Of a DNA stretch of 6,606 bases, positions 1-6,478 are shown piece after piece. Position numbers and translations under genes: made by a program. Source of the DNA: Rhizobium sp. (GTDB lineage: Bacteria; Pseudomonadota; Alphaproteobacteria; Rhizobiales; Rhizobiaceae); the NCBI GenBank assembly GCA_003501385.1, contig DNPN01000082.1, forward strand, positions 1 through 6,606. The letters are read 5' to 3'. How positions within the stretch are numbered: the first letter of the stretch is position 1; every line of letters begins with the position of its first letter. The notes below the pieces were generated by a model. It saw only the letters and a list, made by a program, of their open reading frames with translations. It ran no database searches and had not been told where the DNA came from.

Positions 1-601
1 CCATGGTCATGGCTTCCACCTGATCATGGGTAACATAGATGAATGTGGCATCCAGCCGCTTGTGCAATTTGGTGATCTCGGCCCGCATGGTGCCGCGCAG
101 CTTGGCATCAAGGTTGGACAGCGGTTCATCCAGCAGAAAAACGGCGGGGTTTCGCACCATGGCGCGGCCAAGCGCCACGCGCTGGCGCTGCCCGCCGGAG
201 AGGGCCTTGGGCTTGCGGTTCAAAAGGTGTTCAATGTCGAGAATTTTGGCCGCTTCCTTGACCTTCTGGTCAATCACATCCTGCGGTGCTTTGCGCAATT
301 GCAGGCCAAAACCCATGTTTTTATACACCGTCATATGCGGATAGAGCGCATAGTTCTGAAACACCATGGCAATGTCGCGGTCCTTGGAGGGCACGTCGTT
401 GACCAGCTGATCACCAATCACCAGCTCACCACCCGAAATCTCTTCCAGTCCGGCAATCATCCGCAAGGTAGTGGATTTGCCGCAGCCAGATGGGCCGACC
501 AGAATGATAAATTCCTTGTCCGCGATTTCAAGATCTATGTCATGCACAACGGTGAGCGCGCCAAAAGTCTTGTTGAGTTTCGATAGGGTAATGCCAGCCA
601 T
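1..601 (-). CDS. ABC transporter ATP-binding protein, MalK/UgpC family (partial, C-terminus outside window)
   Basis: This is the nucleotide-binding subunit expected to energise the sugar importer formed by the two permeases upstream in the same operon; it acts on the cytoplasmic face of the inner membrane. Translating the minus strand from the ATG at 601 gives 200 residues, open at the window edge. Motifs seen: Walker A GPSGCGKST (36-44), Q-loop Gln82 in VFQNYALYPHMTV, ABC signature LSGGQRQRVALGRA (134-147), Walker B VFLLDEP (154-160), D-loop SNLDAKLR (162-169) and switch His192 in YVTHDQVEAM. All catalytic motifs are intact. Family members have about 350-370 residues, so the C-terminal regulatory (TOBE/OB-fold) part lies beyond base 1. 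A GGAGAAG ribosome site sits about 6 bases before the ATG. The gene follows the GH88 gene by 41 bases with no visible terminator. Family assignment is very sure; the transported sugar is inferred from context only. Confidence 0.96.
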   Translation of the reverse strand, partial: MAGITLSKLNKTFGALTVVHDIDLEIADKEFIILVGPSGCGKSTTLRMIAGLEEISGGELVIGDQLVNDVPSKDRDIAMVFQNYALYPHMTVYKNMGFGLQLRKAPQDVIDQKVKEAAKILDIEHLLNRKPKALSGGQRQRVALGRAMVRNPAVFLLDEPLSNLDAKLRGTMRAEITKLHKRLDATFIYVTHDQVEAMTM

Positions 602-642
602 CTGCTTCTCCGGTCCCCTTGAATTTATTCAGGTCTTACAAC

Positions 643-1815
643 TCACCAATAGGTGGACCAGTTACGGGAGAGCCGTGTCAGGGCCTCCATGTAATAATAA
701 TCTCCCCACGAGACGCATTCATCGACACCTTCGCCACGGCAGGTGTTGTAGGGGGTCTTTTTCGAATAGGTGCCATGCAGCACCAAACCGTTTGAACGGG
801 CCGGGTCCTTGACTGCATAGTGATCGACAAGGCTTTTCATCATCCTCCGCGCCAAAAGGCGATAGTCTTCCGCCACATCGCCACCGACAAGATCAGCAAT
901 TTCCAGCAATCCGCAGGCCACAATCGAGGCCGATGAGGAATCACGTGGTTCGTCGCCCTCAGTGAAAATCAAATCCCAATAGGGCACGAGGTCAGCGGGA
1001 AGGCGCTTGCAATAGAAGGCCAGTAATCTGTCAAAAGCATCGCGATATTCCGCGAGGGGTTCATAGCGATACGAAAGCGCCATGCCGTAAATGCCCCATG
1101 CCTGCCCACGCGCCCAGTCGCTGTCATCGCGATAGCCCTGTTTGGTGGCACCGCGCACCGGGCCTCCGGTGGCGGGGTCCATATAAAACGTGTGGTAGGT
1201 GGAATTGTCAGTGCGGATGGAATGGGCAAGTGTTGTACGCGCATGAATAAGCGCAATATCACGGTATTTTGCATCACCCGTTTCGCGGCTTGCCCAATAG
1301 AGAAGCGGAAGATTGAGAAGGCAATCAATGATATAGCGATGGTTCTCAGGCTGCCCCATCGGCCCCCAGGCTTGCAGAAACCCGCCGATGGGATGGAAGC
1401 GCTCGACCAACTGGTCCGCCGCCAGAAGAGCGGCCTTGCGGCCATCTTCATCGCCCACCAGCTTCCACGCTGCCACACAGGATGGCGAATAGAGAAAACC
1501 CATATCGTGATGGTCGGTTTCAATGCGCTGTTCAATGCGATGCCAAAAGCTCTGTACTTGAATTTGTGCAGCATACTTGAAGATTTTGTCGCCCGTATGC
1601 TCAAAGGCCAGCCAGATTTCACCGGGCCAAAAGCCTGCTGTCCATTGGTCGTTGGCAACCGCCGGATACACATTGTTGACGCTGGAGTGGTTTTGCGCCT
1701 GATAGGTAAAGGTCGGAAGGTTGCGGCGCACCTGCGCAACGGCCTTATCCAGTGCGGCCTTCACCTCGCCGTCAGAAATGGCGGGAACAGTAAAATTCTG
1801 GGCGAACACGTTCAT
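643..1815 (-). CDS. Glycoside hydrolase family 88, unsaturated glucuronyl hydrolase
   Basis: The predicted enzyme removes a 4,5-unsaturated uronic acid from the non-reducing end of oligosaccharides made by polysaccharide lyases, by hydration of the double bond. It has 390 residues, close to the roughly 380 usual for the family, and no signal peptide, so it is cytoplasmic. Family hallmarks seen: NDQWTAGFWPGEIWLAFE (55-72), DHHDMGFLY (101-109), YIIDCLLNLPLLYWAS (161-176), DDSDWARGQAWGIYGMALS (230-248) and the C-terminal VSWGDYYYMEALTRL (368-382). The two catalytic aspartates known from Bacillus sp. GL1 UGL (Asp88 and Asp149) correspond by motif to Asp104 and Asp164, a very similar spacing. The start at 1815 is supported by a GAAAGG site 8 bases upstream, and the gap to the permease stop is 4 bases, suggesting coupling. 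The gene sits unusually between a permease and the ATPase of one transporter. Family is sure; substrate (glycosaminoglycan-like, plant or exopolysaccharide derived) is unknown. Confidence 0.95.
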   Translation of the reverse strand: MNVFAQNFTVPAISDGEVKAALDKAVAQVRRNLPTFTYQAQNHSSVNNVYPAVANDQWTAGFWPGEIWLAFEHTGDKIFKYAAQIQVQSFWHRIEQRIETDHHDMGFLYSPSCVAAWKLVGDEDGRKAALLAADQLVERFHPIGGFLQAWGPMGQPENHRYIIDCLLNLPLLYWASRETGDAKYRDIALIHARTTLAHSIRTDNSTYHTFYMDPATGGPVRGATKQGYRDDSDWARGQAWGIYGMALSYRYEPLAEYRDAFDRLLAFYCKRLPADLVPYWDLIFTEGDEPRDSSSASIVACGLLEIADLVGGDVAEDYRLLARRMMKSLVDHYAVKDPARSNGLVLHGTYSKKTPYNTCRGEGVDECVSWGDYYYMEALTRLSRNWSTYW

Positions 1816-1819
1816 CGTT

Positions 1820-2656
1820 TCAACCTTTCAAACCGGAATTGGCCACGCCTTCAACAAAAAAGCGTTGCAGCGCCAGAAACACCACAAGAACAGGAATGAT
1901 GGCGACCACGGAGGCGGCCATGATCAATCCATATTCGGCCGAATATTGCGAAATGAACATGCGAAGGCCGATCTGAATGGTCTTCAGCTCGGTGCGGGTC
2001 AGATAAATCATCGGCCCCAGAAAATCGTTCCAGGTGTTGACGAAGGTAAAGATCGTCAGTGTCGAAAGGGCTGGCTTTGACAGCGGCAGCATGATTTTCG
2101 CCCAGATCTGATATTCATTCATGCCATCAATGCGGGCCGCTTCGCACAGCTCATCCGGGATCGACATATAAAACTGCCGCATCAAAAACACGCCAAAGGC
2201 GTTGAAGGCTTGAAGGCAGATCAGCGCCAAGTGGGTGTTGTTGAGGCCAAATTCGCGCATCAACAGGAATTGCGGCACCATGTAGACCTGCCACGGCATG
2301 GCGATGGTGGCGATATAGCCCAAAAACAGCAGGTTCTTGTAGGGGAAGTGCAGTTTTGCAAAGGCATAGGCCGCAAAGCTGGAGGTCAACAGCTGCAAGA
2401 CCGTGACAATGATGGTCAGCTTTGACGTGTTATAGACAAACAGTGCCAGCGGAATCTTGGTCCAGATATCCACATAGTTCTGCCAACGCGGATGGGGCGG
2501 AATCCAGACGATGGGAAAGGCGAAAACATCGCGGTTGACCTTGAGTGACGCAGAGAGCATCCACGCAAATGGCAGCAGCATCAGCACGGTAATAGTGATG
2601 ATGGTGATATAGACCATCACGGTTTTCGGCTTGATTTTGACACCCAGAATGTTCAT
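1820..2656 (-). CDS. Carbohydrate ABC transporter permease, MalG/UgpE type
   Basis: This is one of the two inner-membrane subunits of a CUT1-family sugar importer. The 278 residues show the usual six hydrophobic segments (roughly 14-36, 77-100, 108-130, 141-160, 198-218 and 245-264). A clear EAA coupling loop runs from about 171, CEAARIDGMNEYQIWAKIML followed by PLSKPAL, which docks onto the ATPase. A TFVNTWNDFLGPMIYL segment (204-219) and the short C-terminal tail ending VANSGLKG are typical of the MalG side of the pair. The length is normal. The ATG at 2656 has a GGGAG ribosome site about 9 bases upstream, inside the 15-base gap after the MalF-type gene. It is followed after 4 bases by the GH88 gene, which ties the transporter to unsaturated-uronate metabolism. 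The family is sure; the sugar is not determined by sequence. Confidence 0.95.
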   Translation of the reverse strand: MNILGVKIKPKTVMVYITIITITVLMLLPFAWMLSASLKVNRDVFAFPIVWIPPHPRWQNYVDIWTKIPLALFVYNTSKLTIIVTVLQLLTSSFAAYAFAKLHFPYKNLLFLGYIATIAMPWQVYMVPQFLLMREFGLNNTHLALICLQAFNAFGVFLMRQFYMSIPDELCEAARIDGMNEYQIWAKIMLPLSKPALSTLTIFTFVNTWNDFLGPMIYLTRTELKTIQIGLRMFISQYSAEYGLIMAASVVAIIPVLVVFLALQRFFVEGVANSGLKG

Positions 2657-2671
2657 CGGAGCCGCTCCCTC

Positions 2672-3610
2672 TCAATCGTCACGGGCGGCGCGAAACTGCA
2701 CCACGGTAATGACCAGAACCATGAAGAACAGCACCAGCGACACCATGCTGGAATAGCCCAGATCCCATGAAATGAAGGCCTCGTTGTAGATATGATAGAC
2801 CAGCACAAGTGTGGATGTGCCGGGGCCACCTTGGGTGATCATGAAAATCTGGTCAAACACCTTGAAGGACTGAATGGTCAGCATCACCGAGACAAAAAAC
2901 GTGGTGGGGGCCAGTTGCGGCACGGTGATAAACCAGAATTTCTGCCACGACGTTGCGCCATCCAGATTGGCGGCCTCGTAAAGTTCGGCATTGATCCCCT
3001 GTAGCCCCGCCAGATAGATCACCATGTAATAGCCCATGCTTTTCCAGATGCCGAACAGAATGACGGTGACCATGGCCCAATGCCGATCCGCAGCCCAGCC
3101 GGGCAGATGAGATGGGTCAATGCCCATGCTGTAGAGGATCATATTGACCGGCCCCATATCGGGGTTGAACAGCATGTTCCACACCACCGCCACGGCCACC
3201 AGCGATGCCACATAGGGAAAGAACATGGCGGTGCGGAAAAATGCGCGTCCGAAAATCTTCTGATTGAGCAGAACCGCAAGCGCCAGGGCACAGGCCAGAG
3301 TCAGCGGAACGGAAAACACCGTGTAGATAATGGTGTTGAACAGCGCATCCTTGAAAGCGCGATCACCAAACAGGTGCCAGAAATTATCAAGACCTGCAAA
3401 GGTGATGGGGTTCGAGCCATCCCAATGCATGAAGGCCAGAGCAAAGGCAAACAGGATTGGCCCCAGCGTAAATGTGGCAAAACCAATGAAATTGGGGGCG
3501 ATGAAGGAATAGGCAACCAGATTGGCGCGCAATTTCCGCTGACGCTTCGACATCGAAGCCAACCGTCTGGGCATGCGCTCAGCCTGCTCCTGCAAGGTCT
3601 GCGTGACCAT
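2672..3610 (-). CDS. Carbohydrate ABC transporter permease, MalF/UgpA type
   Basis: This is the partner inner-membrane subunit of the sugar importer and the first gene of the leftward operon. From the ATG at 3610 it has 312 residues, normal for the UgpA/LacF-like branch. The cytoplasmic N-terminus is basic (RMPRRLASMSKRQRKLRAN), followed by about six membrane segments (roughly 33-61, 94-116, 129-147, 178-202, 236-258 and 286-306). The EAA loop is LYEAANLDGATSWQKFWFI (210-228) followed by TVPQLAP, and a GGPGTST motif (261-267) lies near the periplasmic side of the last helices, as in relatives. The frame stays open upstream to an ATG at 3793, but that would overlap the divergent lyase gene and run through the promoter region. 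The perfect GGAGG 7 bases before 3610 decides the shorter start. MetN20 is a less likely alternative. The stop is 15 bases before the next permease. Confidence 0.95.
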   Translation of the reverse strand: MVTQTLQEQAERMPRRLASMSKRQRKLRANLVAYSFIAPNFIGFATFTLGPILFAFALAFMHWDGSNPITFAGLDNFWHLFGDRAFKDALFNTIIYTVFSVPLTLACALALAVLLNQKIFGRAFFRTAMFFPYVASLVAVAVVWNMLFNPDMGPVNMILYSMGIDPSHLPGWAADRHWAMVTVILFGIWKSMGYYMVIYLAGLQGINAELYEAANLDGATSWQKFWFITVPQLAPTTFFVSVMLTIQSFKVFDQIFMITQGGPGTSTLVLVYHIYNEAFISWDLGYSSMVSLVLFFMVLVITVVQFRAARDD

Positions 3611-3613
3611 TTT

Positions 3614-3622
3614 CCCTCCTCC
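3614..3622 (-). promoter_or_regulatory. Strong ribosome binding site deciding the start of the first permease
   Basis: On the minus strand this reads GGAGGAGGG, with the core GGAGG 7 bases before the ATG at 3610. It is the best ribosome site in the window and argues against the in-frame upstream ATG codons, which lie in the AT-rich control region or inside the divergent gene. Confidence 0.75.
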
Positions 3623-3663
3623 TCGTCCTCCCAAGACATACCTGTAATACATTTCCTCAAAAA

Positions 3664-3693
3664 ATAACACAAGTAAGAAATATGTTTTGCCAA
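3664..3693 (-). promoter_or_regulatory. Candidate sigma-70-type promoter of the transport/GH88 operon
   Basis: Read on the minus strand, a TTGGCA box (3693-3688, five of six matches to TTGACA) is followed after 18 bases by TGTTAT (3669-3664, four of six to TATAAT). Transcription would begin near 3657, giving a leader of roughly 45 bases that includes the strong ribosome site. This is a motif match by eye with no experimental support. Confidence 0.35.
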
Positions 3694-3729
3694 AAGAATG
3701 CAAAATGCATAAATCTGTATAACATATTT
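3678..3729. repeat. 9-bp perfect inverted repeat bracketing the promoter core
   Basis: AAATATGTT at 3678-3686 is the exact reverse complement of AACATATTT at 3721-3729. The two arms are centred 43 bases apart, close to four helical turns, and enclose the candidate -35 boxes. A pair of regulator half-sites is one reading; chance pairing in AT-rich DNA is the other. Confidence 0.4.
3687..3723 (+). promoter_or_regulatory. Candidate promoter of the lyase gene
   Basis: The best -10 like box is TATAAC (3718-3723, five of six matches), which would place the transcript start near 3730 and leave a leader of about 40 bases. No good -35 box lies 16-18 bases upstream of it. TTGCCA (3687-3692) is a good -35 sequence but pairs at normal spacing only with a poor TAAATC (3710-3715). 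The rightward promoter may therefore be weak or depend on an activator. Confidence 0.25.
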
Positions 3730-3755
3730 GCAGAGAGACCGACGGTGTCGGTATG

Positions 3756-3762
3756 GGTGGAG
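3756..3762 (+). promoter_or_regulatory. Ribosome binding site deciding the start of the lyase gene
   Basis: GGTGGAG lies 7 bases before the ATG at 3770. The frame is also open to a TTG at 3728, but that start has no comparable site, would sit on the candidate promoter, and would add a basic, non-family-like leader (QRDRRCRYGWSNR). Confidence 0.55.
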
Positions 3763-3769
3763 CAACCGC

Positions 3770-5563
3770 ATGTTTGTTGAATGCCTTGGGCAACTGCCAG
3801 ATTTTTTACCGGATTTCGCGTTTGCTCCCGCTTTTGCGGATCGACAGGCGTGGGACGCAATTCCGGCTGCCTATCGCGCCCGACTTGTTGTGGGAGGAGA
3901 GGCGGCACTTTTGCAGGAGTGGCCGCTGATCACCGCCAGCGCGTTCATGGATTATCACCGCAATGGCACGAGAGCCCGGTTTGAAGAGCTGTTCTTTGCC
4001 CGTCGACGCAGGCTGAATGCGCTGGTGATGGCAGAAGCTGTTGAAGGGCAGGGGCGTTTTCTGGATCAAATCATCGATGGGGTGATGTTGATCTGCGAAG
4101 AAAGCGGCTGGCAGCTTCCAGCCCATAATTCCTATGTTCGCGGTGGGCCGCGTTTGGCGCTGCCAGATAATAGTGCGCCGATCATTGATTTGTTTGCGGC
4201 AGAAACCGGCGCGCAACTGGCGGTGCTGGCAAGCCTGCTGGAACAGCCGCTCAATGCCATCAGCCCCGAGATCGTGCGCCGCATTGATCGCGAACTTCAG
4301 GCGCGAATCATCATGCCTTATCTGTCCAGCCATTTCTGGTGGATGGGCAATGGCGATGAGTCGATGAACAACTGGACGGCGTGGTGTACGCAAAACGTGC
4401 TTCTGGCCGCCTTTGTGCGGCCAAATACGCAAGACACCCGGCGCAGCATTGTCGAGAAATCGGCAAAAAGCCTGGATGCCTTTCTCAAGGATTATGGCGA
4501 TGACGGAGCCTGCGAAGAAGGGGCCATTTATTATCGGCATGCGGGCCTGTGCCTGTTCAACGCGCTGAATGTGTTGAGTTCTGAGGCTCCCGTAGCCTTT
4601 GCCTCTCTTTGGCAGCAGCCGAAATTGCGCAACATGGCAGACTATATTGTCGATGTGCATGTTGATGGTCAGTCCTACTTCAATTTTGCCGATTGCTCTG
4701 CCGTGGCGGACCATTGTGGCGCGCGCGAATATCTGTTTGGCGTGGCAACGGGATCGGATCGTCTGGCGGACTTTGCCGCTTCTGACTGGGTGCAGGATCC
4801 GAACCCGGAAGTGCCGCAGGAGATCAATCTCTTCTATCGCCTTCAAACGGCTTTTGCCGCCAAAGCTATGCTGGCCCGCAATACGCATCCGGTTGAAAAA
4901 CCTGATATCTATTATCCCAGCATTGGTTTGATGATTGCCAGAGATGAGACTTACGCCCTTGCCGTTAAAGCGGGCGACAATGGCGACAGCCACAATCACA
5001 ACGATGTTGGAAGCGTCATCCTCTACAAGAATGGCAAGCCCTTTCTGATCGATGTGGGTGTGGAAAGCTATACGGCCAAGACCTTTTCACCTAGCCGCTA
5101 TGAGATCTGGACCATGCAATCGGCGTTTCACAATCTGCCGAGTTTTTCCAGCGTGATGCAGCAGGATGGTGAGGCTTTTGCGGCACGGGATGTTCGAGTG
5201 GTGCTGGGCACGATCCAATCTGAAATGTCGATGGATATTGCTGCTGCCTATCCCGAACAGGCCCATCTTCGCCAATACCTCCGCCGGGTAAGGTTGCTGA
5301 AGGGCCATGGCGTGGAGATTGAGGATGTTTTTGATGGCGATGAGCCTGCGCAATTGTCTTTGATGTTTGCGCAAAAGCCTGAGCTTTCCATGGATGCTAT
5401 CTGCTTGCCGGGTCTTGGGGAAATCACCATTCAGGGCGGCGCATCCATGGTGGTTGAACAGATCTCCATCCCTGATCCGCGTCTGCGCTTGGCATGGCCC
5501 GATCGGCTCTACCGGGTGCTGCTGCCGTTCAAAGGCAATTGCCTTCAATTGACCGTGGTTTGA
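3770..5563 (+). CDS. Heparinase II/III superfamily polysaccharide lyase, probably cytoplasmic
   Basis: The predicted enzyme cleaves a uronic-acid-containing glycan by beta-elimination, giving the 4,5-unsaturated ends that the GH88 enzyme of this locus would process. The 597 residues split into an alpha-helical toroid-like N-terminal part (about 1-370) and a beta-rich C-terminal part. The latter holds the superfamily hallmark GDSHNHNDVGSVILYKNGK (405-423), then PFLIDVGVESYTAKTF and a YEIWTMQSAFHNLP segment (444-457). Candidate active-site residues by analogy with heparinases II and III are Asn200/Asn201 in MNNWTAW, Tyr254/Tyr255 and His257 in EEGAIYYRHAGL, and His408/His410 in HNHND. These assignments are by motif, not alignment. 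No signal peptide is visible at the start (MFVECLGQLPDF), in contrast to the secreted or periplasmic heparinases. The exact PL family (PL12, PL21, PL33 or an unclassified branch) and the substrate cannot be set from sequence alone. It is followed by the discoidin-like gene after 12 bases. Confidence 0.88.
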   Translation: MFVECLGQLPDFLPDFAFAPAFADRQAWDAIPAAYRARLVVGGEAALLQEWPLITASAFMDYHRNGTRARFEELFFARRRRLNALVMAEAVEGQGRFLDQIIDGVMLICEESGWQLPAHNSYVRGGPRLALPDNSAPIIDLFAAETGAQLAVLASLLEQPLNAISPEIVRRIDRELQARIIMPYLSSHFWWMGNGDESMNNWTAWCTQNVLLAAFVRPNTQDTRRSIVEKSAKSLDAFLKDYGDDGACEEGAIYYRHAGLCLFNALNVLSSEAPVAFASLWQQPKLRNMADYIVDVHVDGQSYFNFADCSAVADHCGAREYLFGVATGSDRLADFAASDWVQDPNPEVPQEINLFYRLQTAFAAKAMLARNTHPVEKPDIYYPSIGLMIARDETYALAVKAGDNGDSHNHNDVGSVILYKNGKPFLIDVGVESYTAKTFSPSRYEIWTMQSAFHNLPSFSSVMQQDGEAFAARDVRVVLGTIQSEMSMDIAAAYPEQAHLRQYLRRVRLLKGHGVEIEDVFDGDEPAQLSLMFAQKPELSMDAICLPGLGEITIQGGASMVVEQISIPDPRLRLAWPDRLYRVLLPFKGNCLQLTVV

Positions 5564-5575
5564 GGAGAGACAGCC

Positions 5576-6478
5576 ATGACCCTGACGCTAAAGATAATCG
5601 ACAGTCTTGGAACGGTTCTGTCGGAGGCCTCGGGTGAGGATGAGGTTATTCTTGTCTATCGATCCGCCTACAATGAAGGGGATTGTGTGATGTTGCAGAC
5701 GGATCAGCCGCAACACTCCATCATCCTGTGTCTCGACAATGCCATGCCAGCGGCGCTGGTCTATCTGAAAGAGAAAACCTGTCGGTTTCCCATCCCGCTG
5801 CAGGCGCAGAAAGAAGCCTATGCGCCTCAAGCCTTTAGCGGCAGCATGCATCGGCTGTCTGCTTGCGTGGCACGGCCTGAAGACGTGTTTGCAAGACGCA
5901 ATCTGGCGTTCAATCCCTATGATACGCAGGACAACGCCCAGATTTTCCCCCATGCATCGGCCAATGTTTCAACACGCGGAGAGGCCGCTTTTGCGGCGCG
6001 CAATGCCATTGACGGGGAAAAGGCCAACACAGGCCACGGTTTTTGGCCCTATACCAGTTGGGGCATTAACCGCGATCAAACGGCGGCGCTTACGGTGCAG
6101 TTTGGTCGCCCGGTGGTTCTGGATGAAGTGGTGCTGTATCTACGTGCTGATTTTCCCCACGATGCGTGGTGGGAGCGCGTCTCGCTGCTGTTTGACGATG
6201 GCGAGACGTTGACAGTTTCGTTGGCGAAAACCCATGCCGGACAGCGCTTTGCTTTTTCGCCCAAGTGTGTGGAGCAGGTCACGTTGCACAGCTTGATCAA
6301 GGCTGATGATCCCTCACTCTATCCGGCTATGTCGCAGATTGAATTCTGGGGCCGGGAACGTGATGGTCGCGTTTTCGATGGGGATGGGCACCGACGTAAT
6401 ACGACAGCATCGGAGCGAAAATGGGAGCCGATTTCTCGAAAATTCTCTTATGGCATCCAACCAAGACGTCTCTGCTAG
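5576..6478 (+). CDS. Discoidin-like (F5/8 type C-like) putative carbohydrate-binding protein, C-terminus read through into a repeat
   Basis: This 300-residue protein has no recognised catalytic motif and no signal peptide. Residues 1-100 look like a beta-rich domain (ILVYRSAYNEGDCVML, HSIILCLDNAMPAALVYL). Residues about 109-260 resemble a discoidin/F5-8 type C jelly roll: an NLAFNPYD start, PHASANVSTRGEAAFAARNA followed by IDG, then WPYTSWGINRDQTAALTVQF, VLYLRADFPHDAWWERVSLL and a closing MSQIEFWGRER (252-262). Such domains usually bind glycans, so it may hold the substrate for the lyase or act as its subunit; this is inference. Translation is probably coupled to the lyase gene: the gap is 12 bases and the GGAGAG site (5564-5569) immediately follows the TGA of the lyase gene. 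The domain appears complete by about residue 262. The last roughly 21 residues (from 280) are encoded by repeat-like DNA and are basic and low in family character, so the original stop was probably lost when the repeat arrived. Confidence 0.75.
   Translation: MTLTLKIIDSLGTVLSEASGEDEVILVYRSAYNEGDCVMLQTDQPQHSIILCLDNAMPAALVYLKEKTCRFPIPLQAQKEAYAPQAFSGSMHRLSACVARPEDVFARRNLAFNPYDTQDNAQIFPHASANVSTRGEAAFAARNAIDGEKANTGHGFWPYTSWGINRDQTAALTVQFGRPVVLDEVVLYLRADFPHDAWWERVSLLFDDGETLTVSLAKTHAGQRFAFSPKCVEQVTLHSLIKADDPSLYPAMSQIEFWGRERDGRVFDGDGHRRNTTASERKWEPISRKFSYGIQPRRLC
6411..6446. repeat. Diverged partial copy of the mosaic repeat, inside the end of the discoidin-like gene
   Basis: The stretch from 6413 (GAGCGAAAATGGGAGCCGAT then TTCTCGAAAA) aligns by eye with 6486-6517 (CAGGGAAAAGTGGAACCCGA then TTTTCCCGAAAA), about 24 of 30 positions with two single-base gaps. 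It appears to be a second, degenerate module of the same element type, located in coding sequence. Confidence 0.45.

Larger units (their letters stand above)
3611..3769. promoter_or_regulatory. Divergent intergenic control region
   Basis: These 159 bases separate the start of the leftward transport/GH88 operon from the start of the rightward lyase gene. The core (about 3655-3730) is strikingly AT-rich compared with the flanking genes, as expected for two back-to-back promoters. It holds candidate promoter boxes for both directions, an 11-base palindrome TTTTGCCAAAA (3685-3695) over both candidate -35 boxes, a second GCAAAA (3700-3705) inverted relative to TTTTGC at 3685, and a 9-base perfect inverted repeat bracketing the core (3678-3686 and 3721-3729). 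A shared regulator controlling both transcripts is likely, but none is encoded in the window. Confidence 0.7.

Noticed and set aside
26..586. Open frame of 186 residues on the plus strand
   Set aside because: It is antisense to the ATPase gene, whose Walker A, signature and Walker B motifs prove the minus strand; the plus-strand translation shows no family motif.
602..642. Possible terminator or promoter in the 41-base gap between GH88 and the ATPase
   Set aside because: No stem-loop with a T-run and no convincing promoter boxes are visible; only the GGAGAAG ribosome site is clear, so read-through is assumed.
1192..1899. Plus-strand open frame of 235 residues
   Set aside because: It is antisense to the GH88 gene and reaches into permease 2 across a real gene junction; it has no recognisable domain.
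3080..3667. Plus-strand open frame of 195 residues
   Set aside because: It is antisense to permease 1; the composition is hydrophilic, with many His, Gln and Lys residues, and the minus strand encodes clear membrane segments and an EAA loop.
3611..3793. Longer permease 1 start at 3793 (61 extra residues)
   Set aside because: It would overlap the divergent lyase gene and its promoter. The GGAGG at 3618-3622 fits the ATG at 3610 perfectly, and relatives begin with a short basic tail like the one seen from there.
3806..4999. Long (397 residue) open frame on the minus strand
   Set aside because: It is antisense to the lyase gene, is rich in Arg, His, Gln and Ile without domain character, and has no operon context. 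The plus strand carries the conserved HNHND lyase motif.
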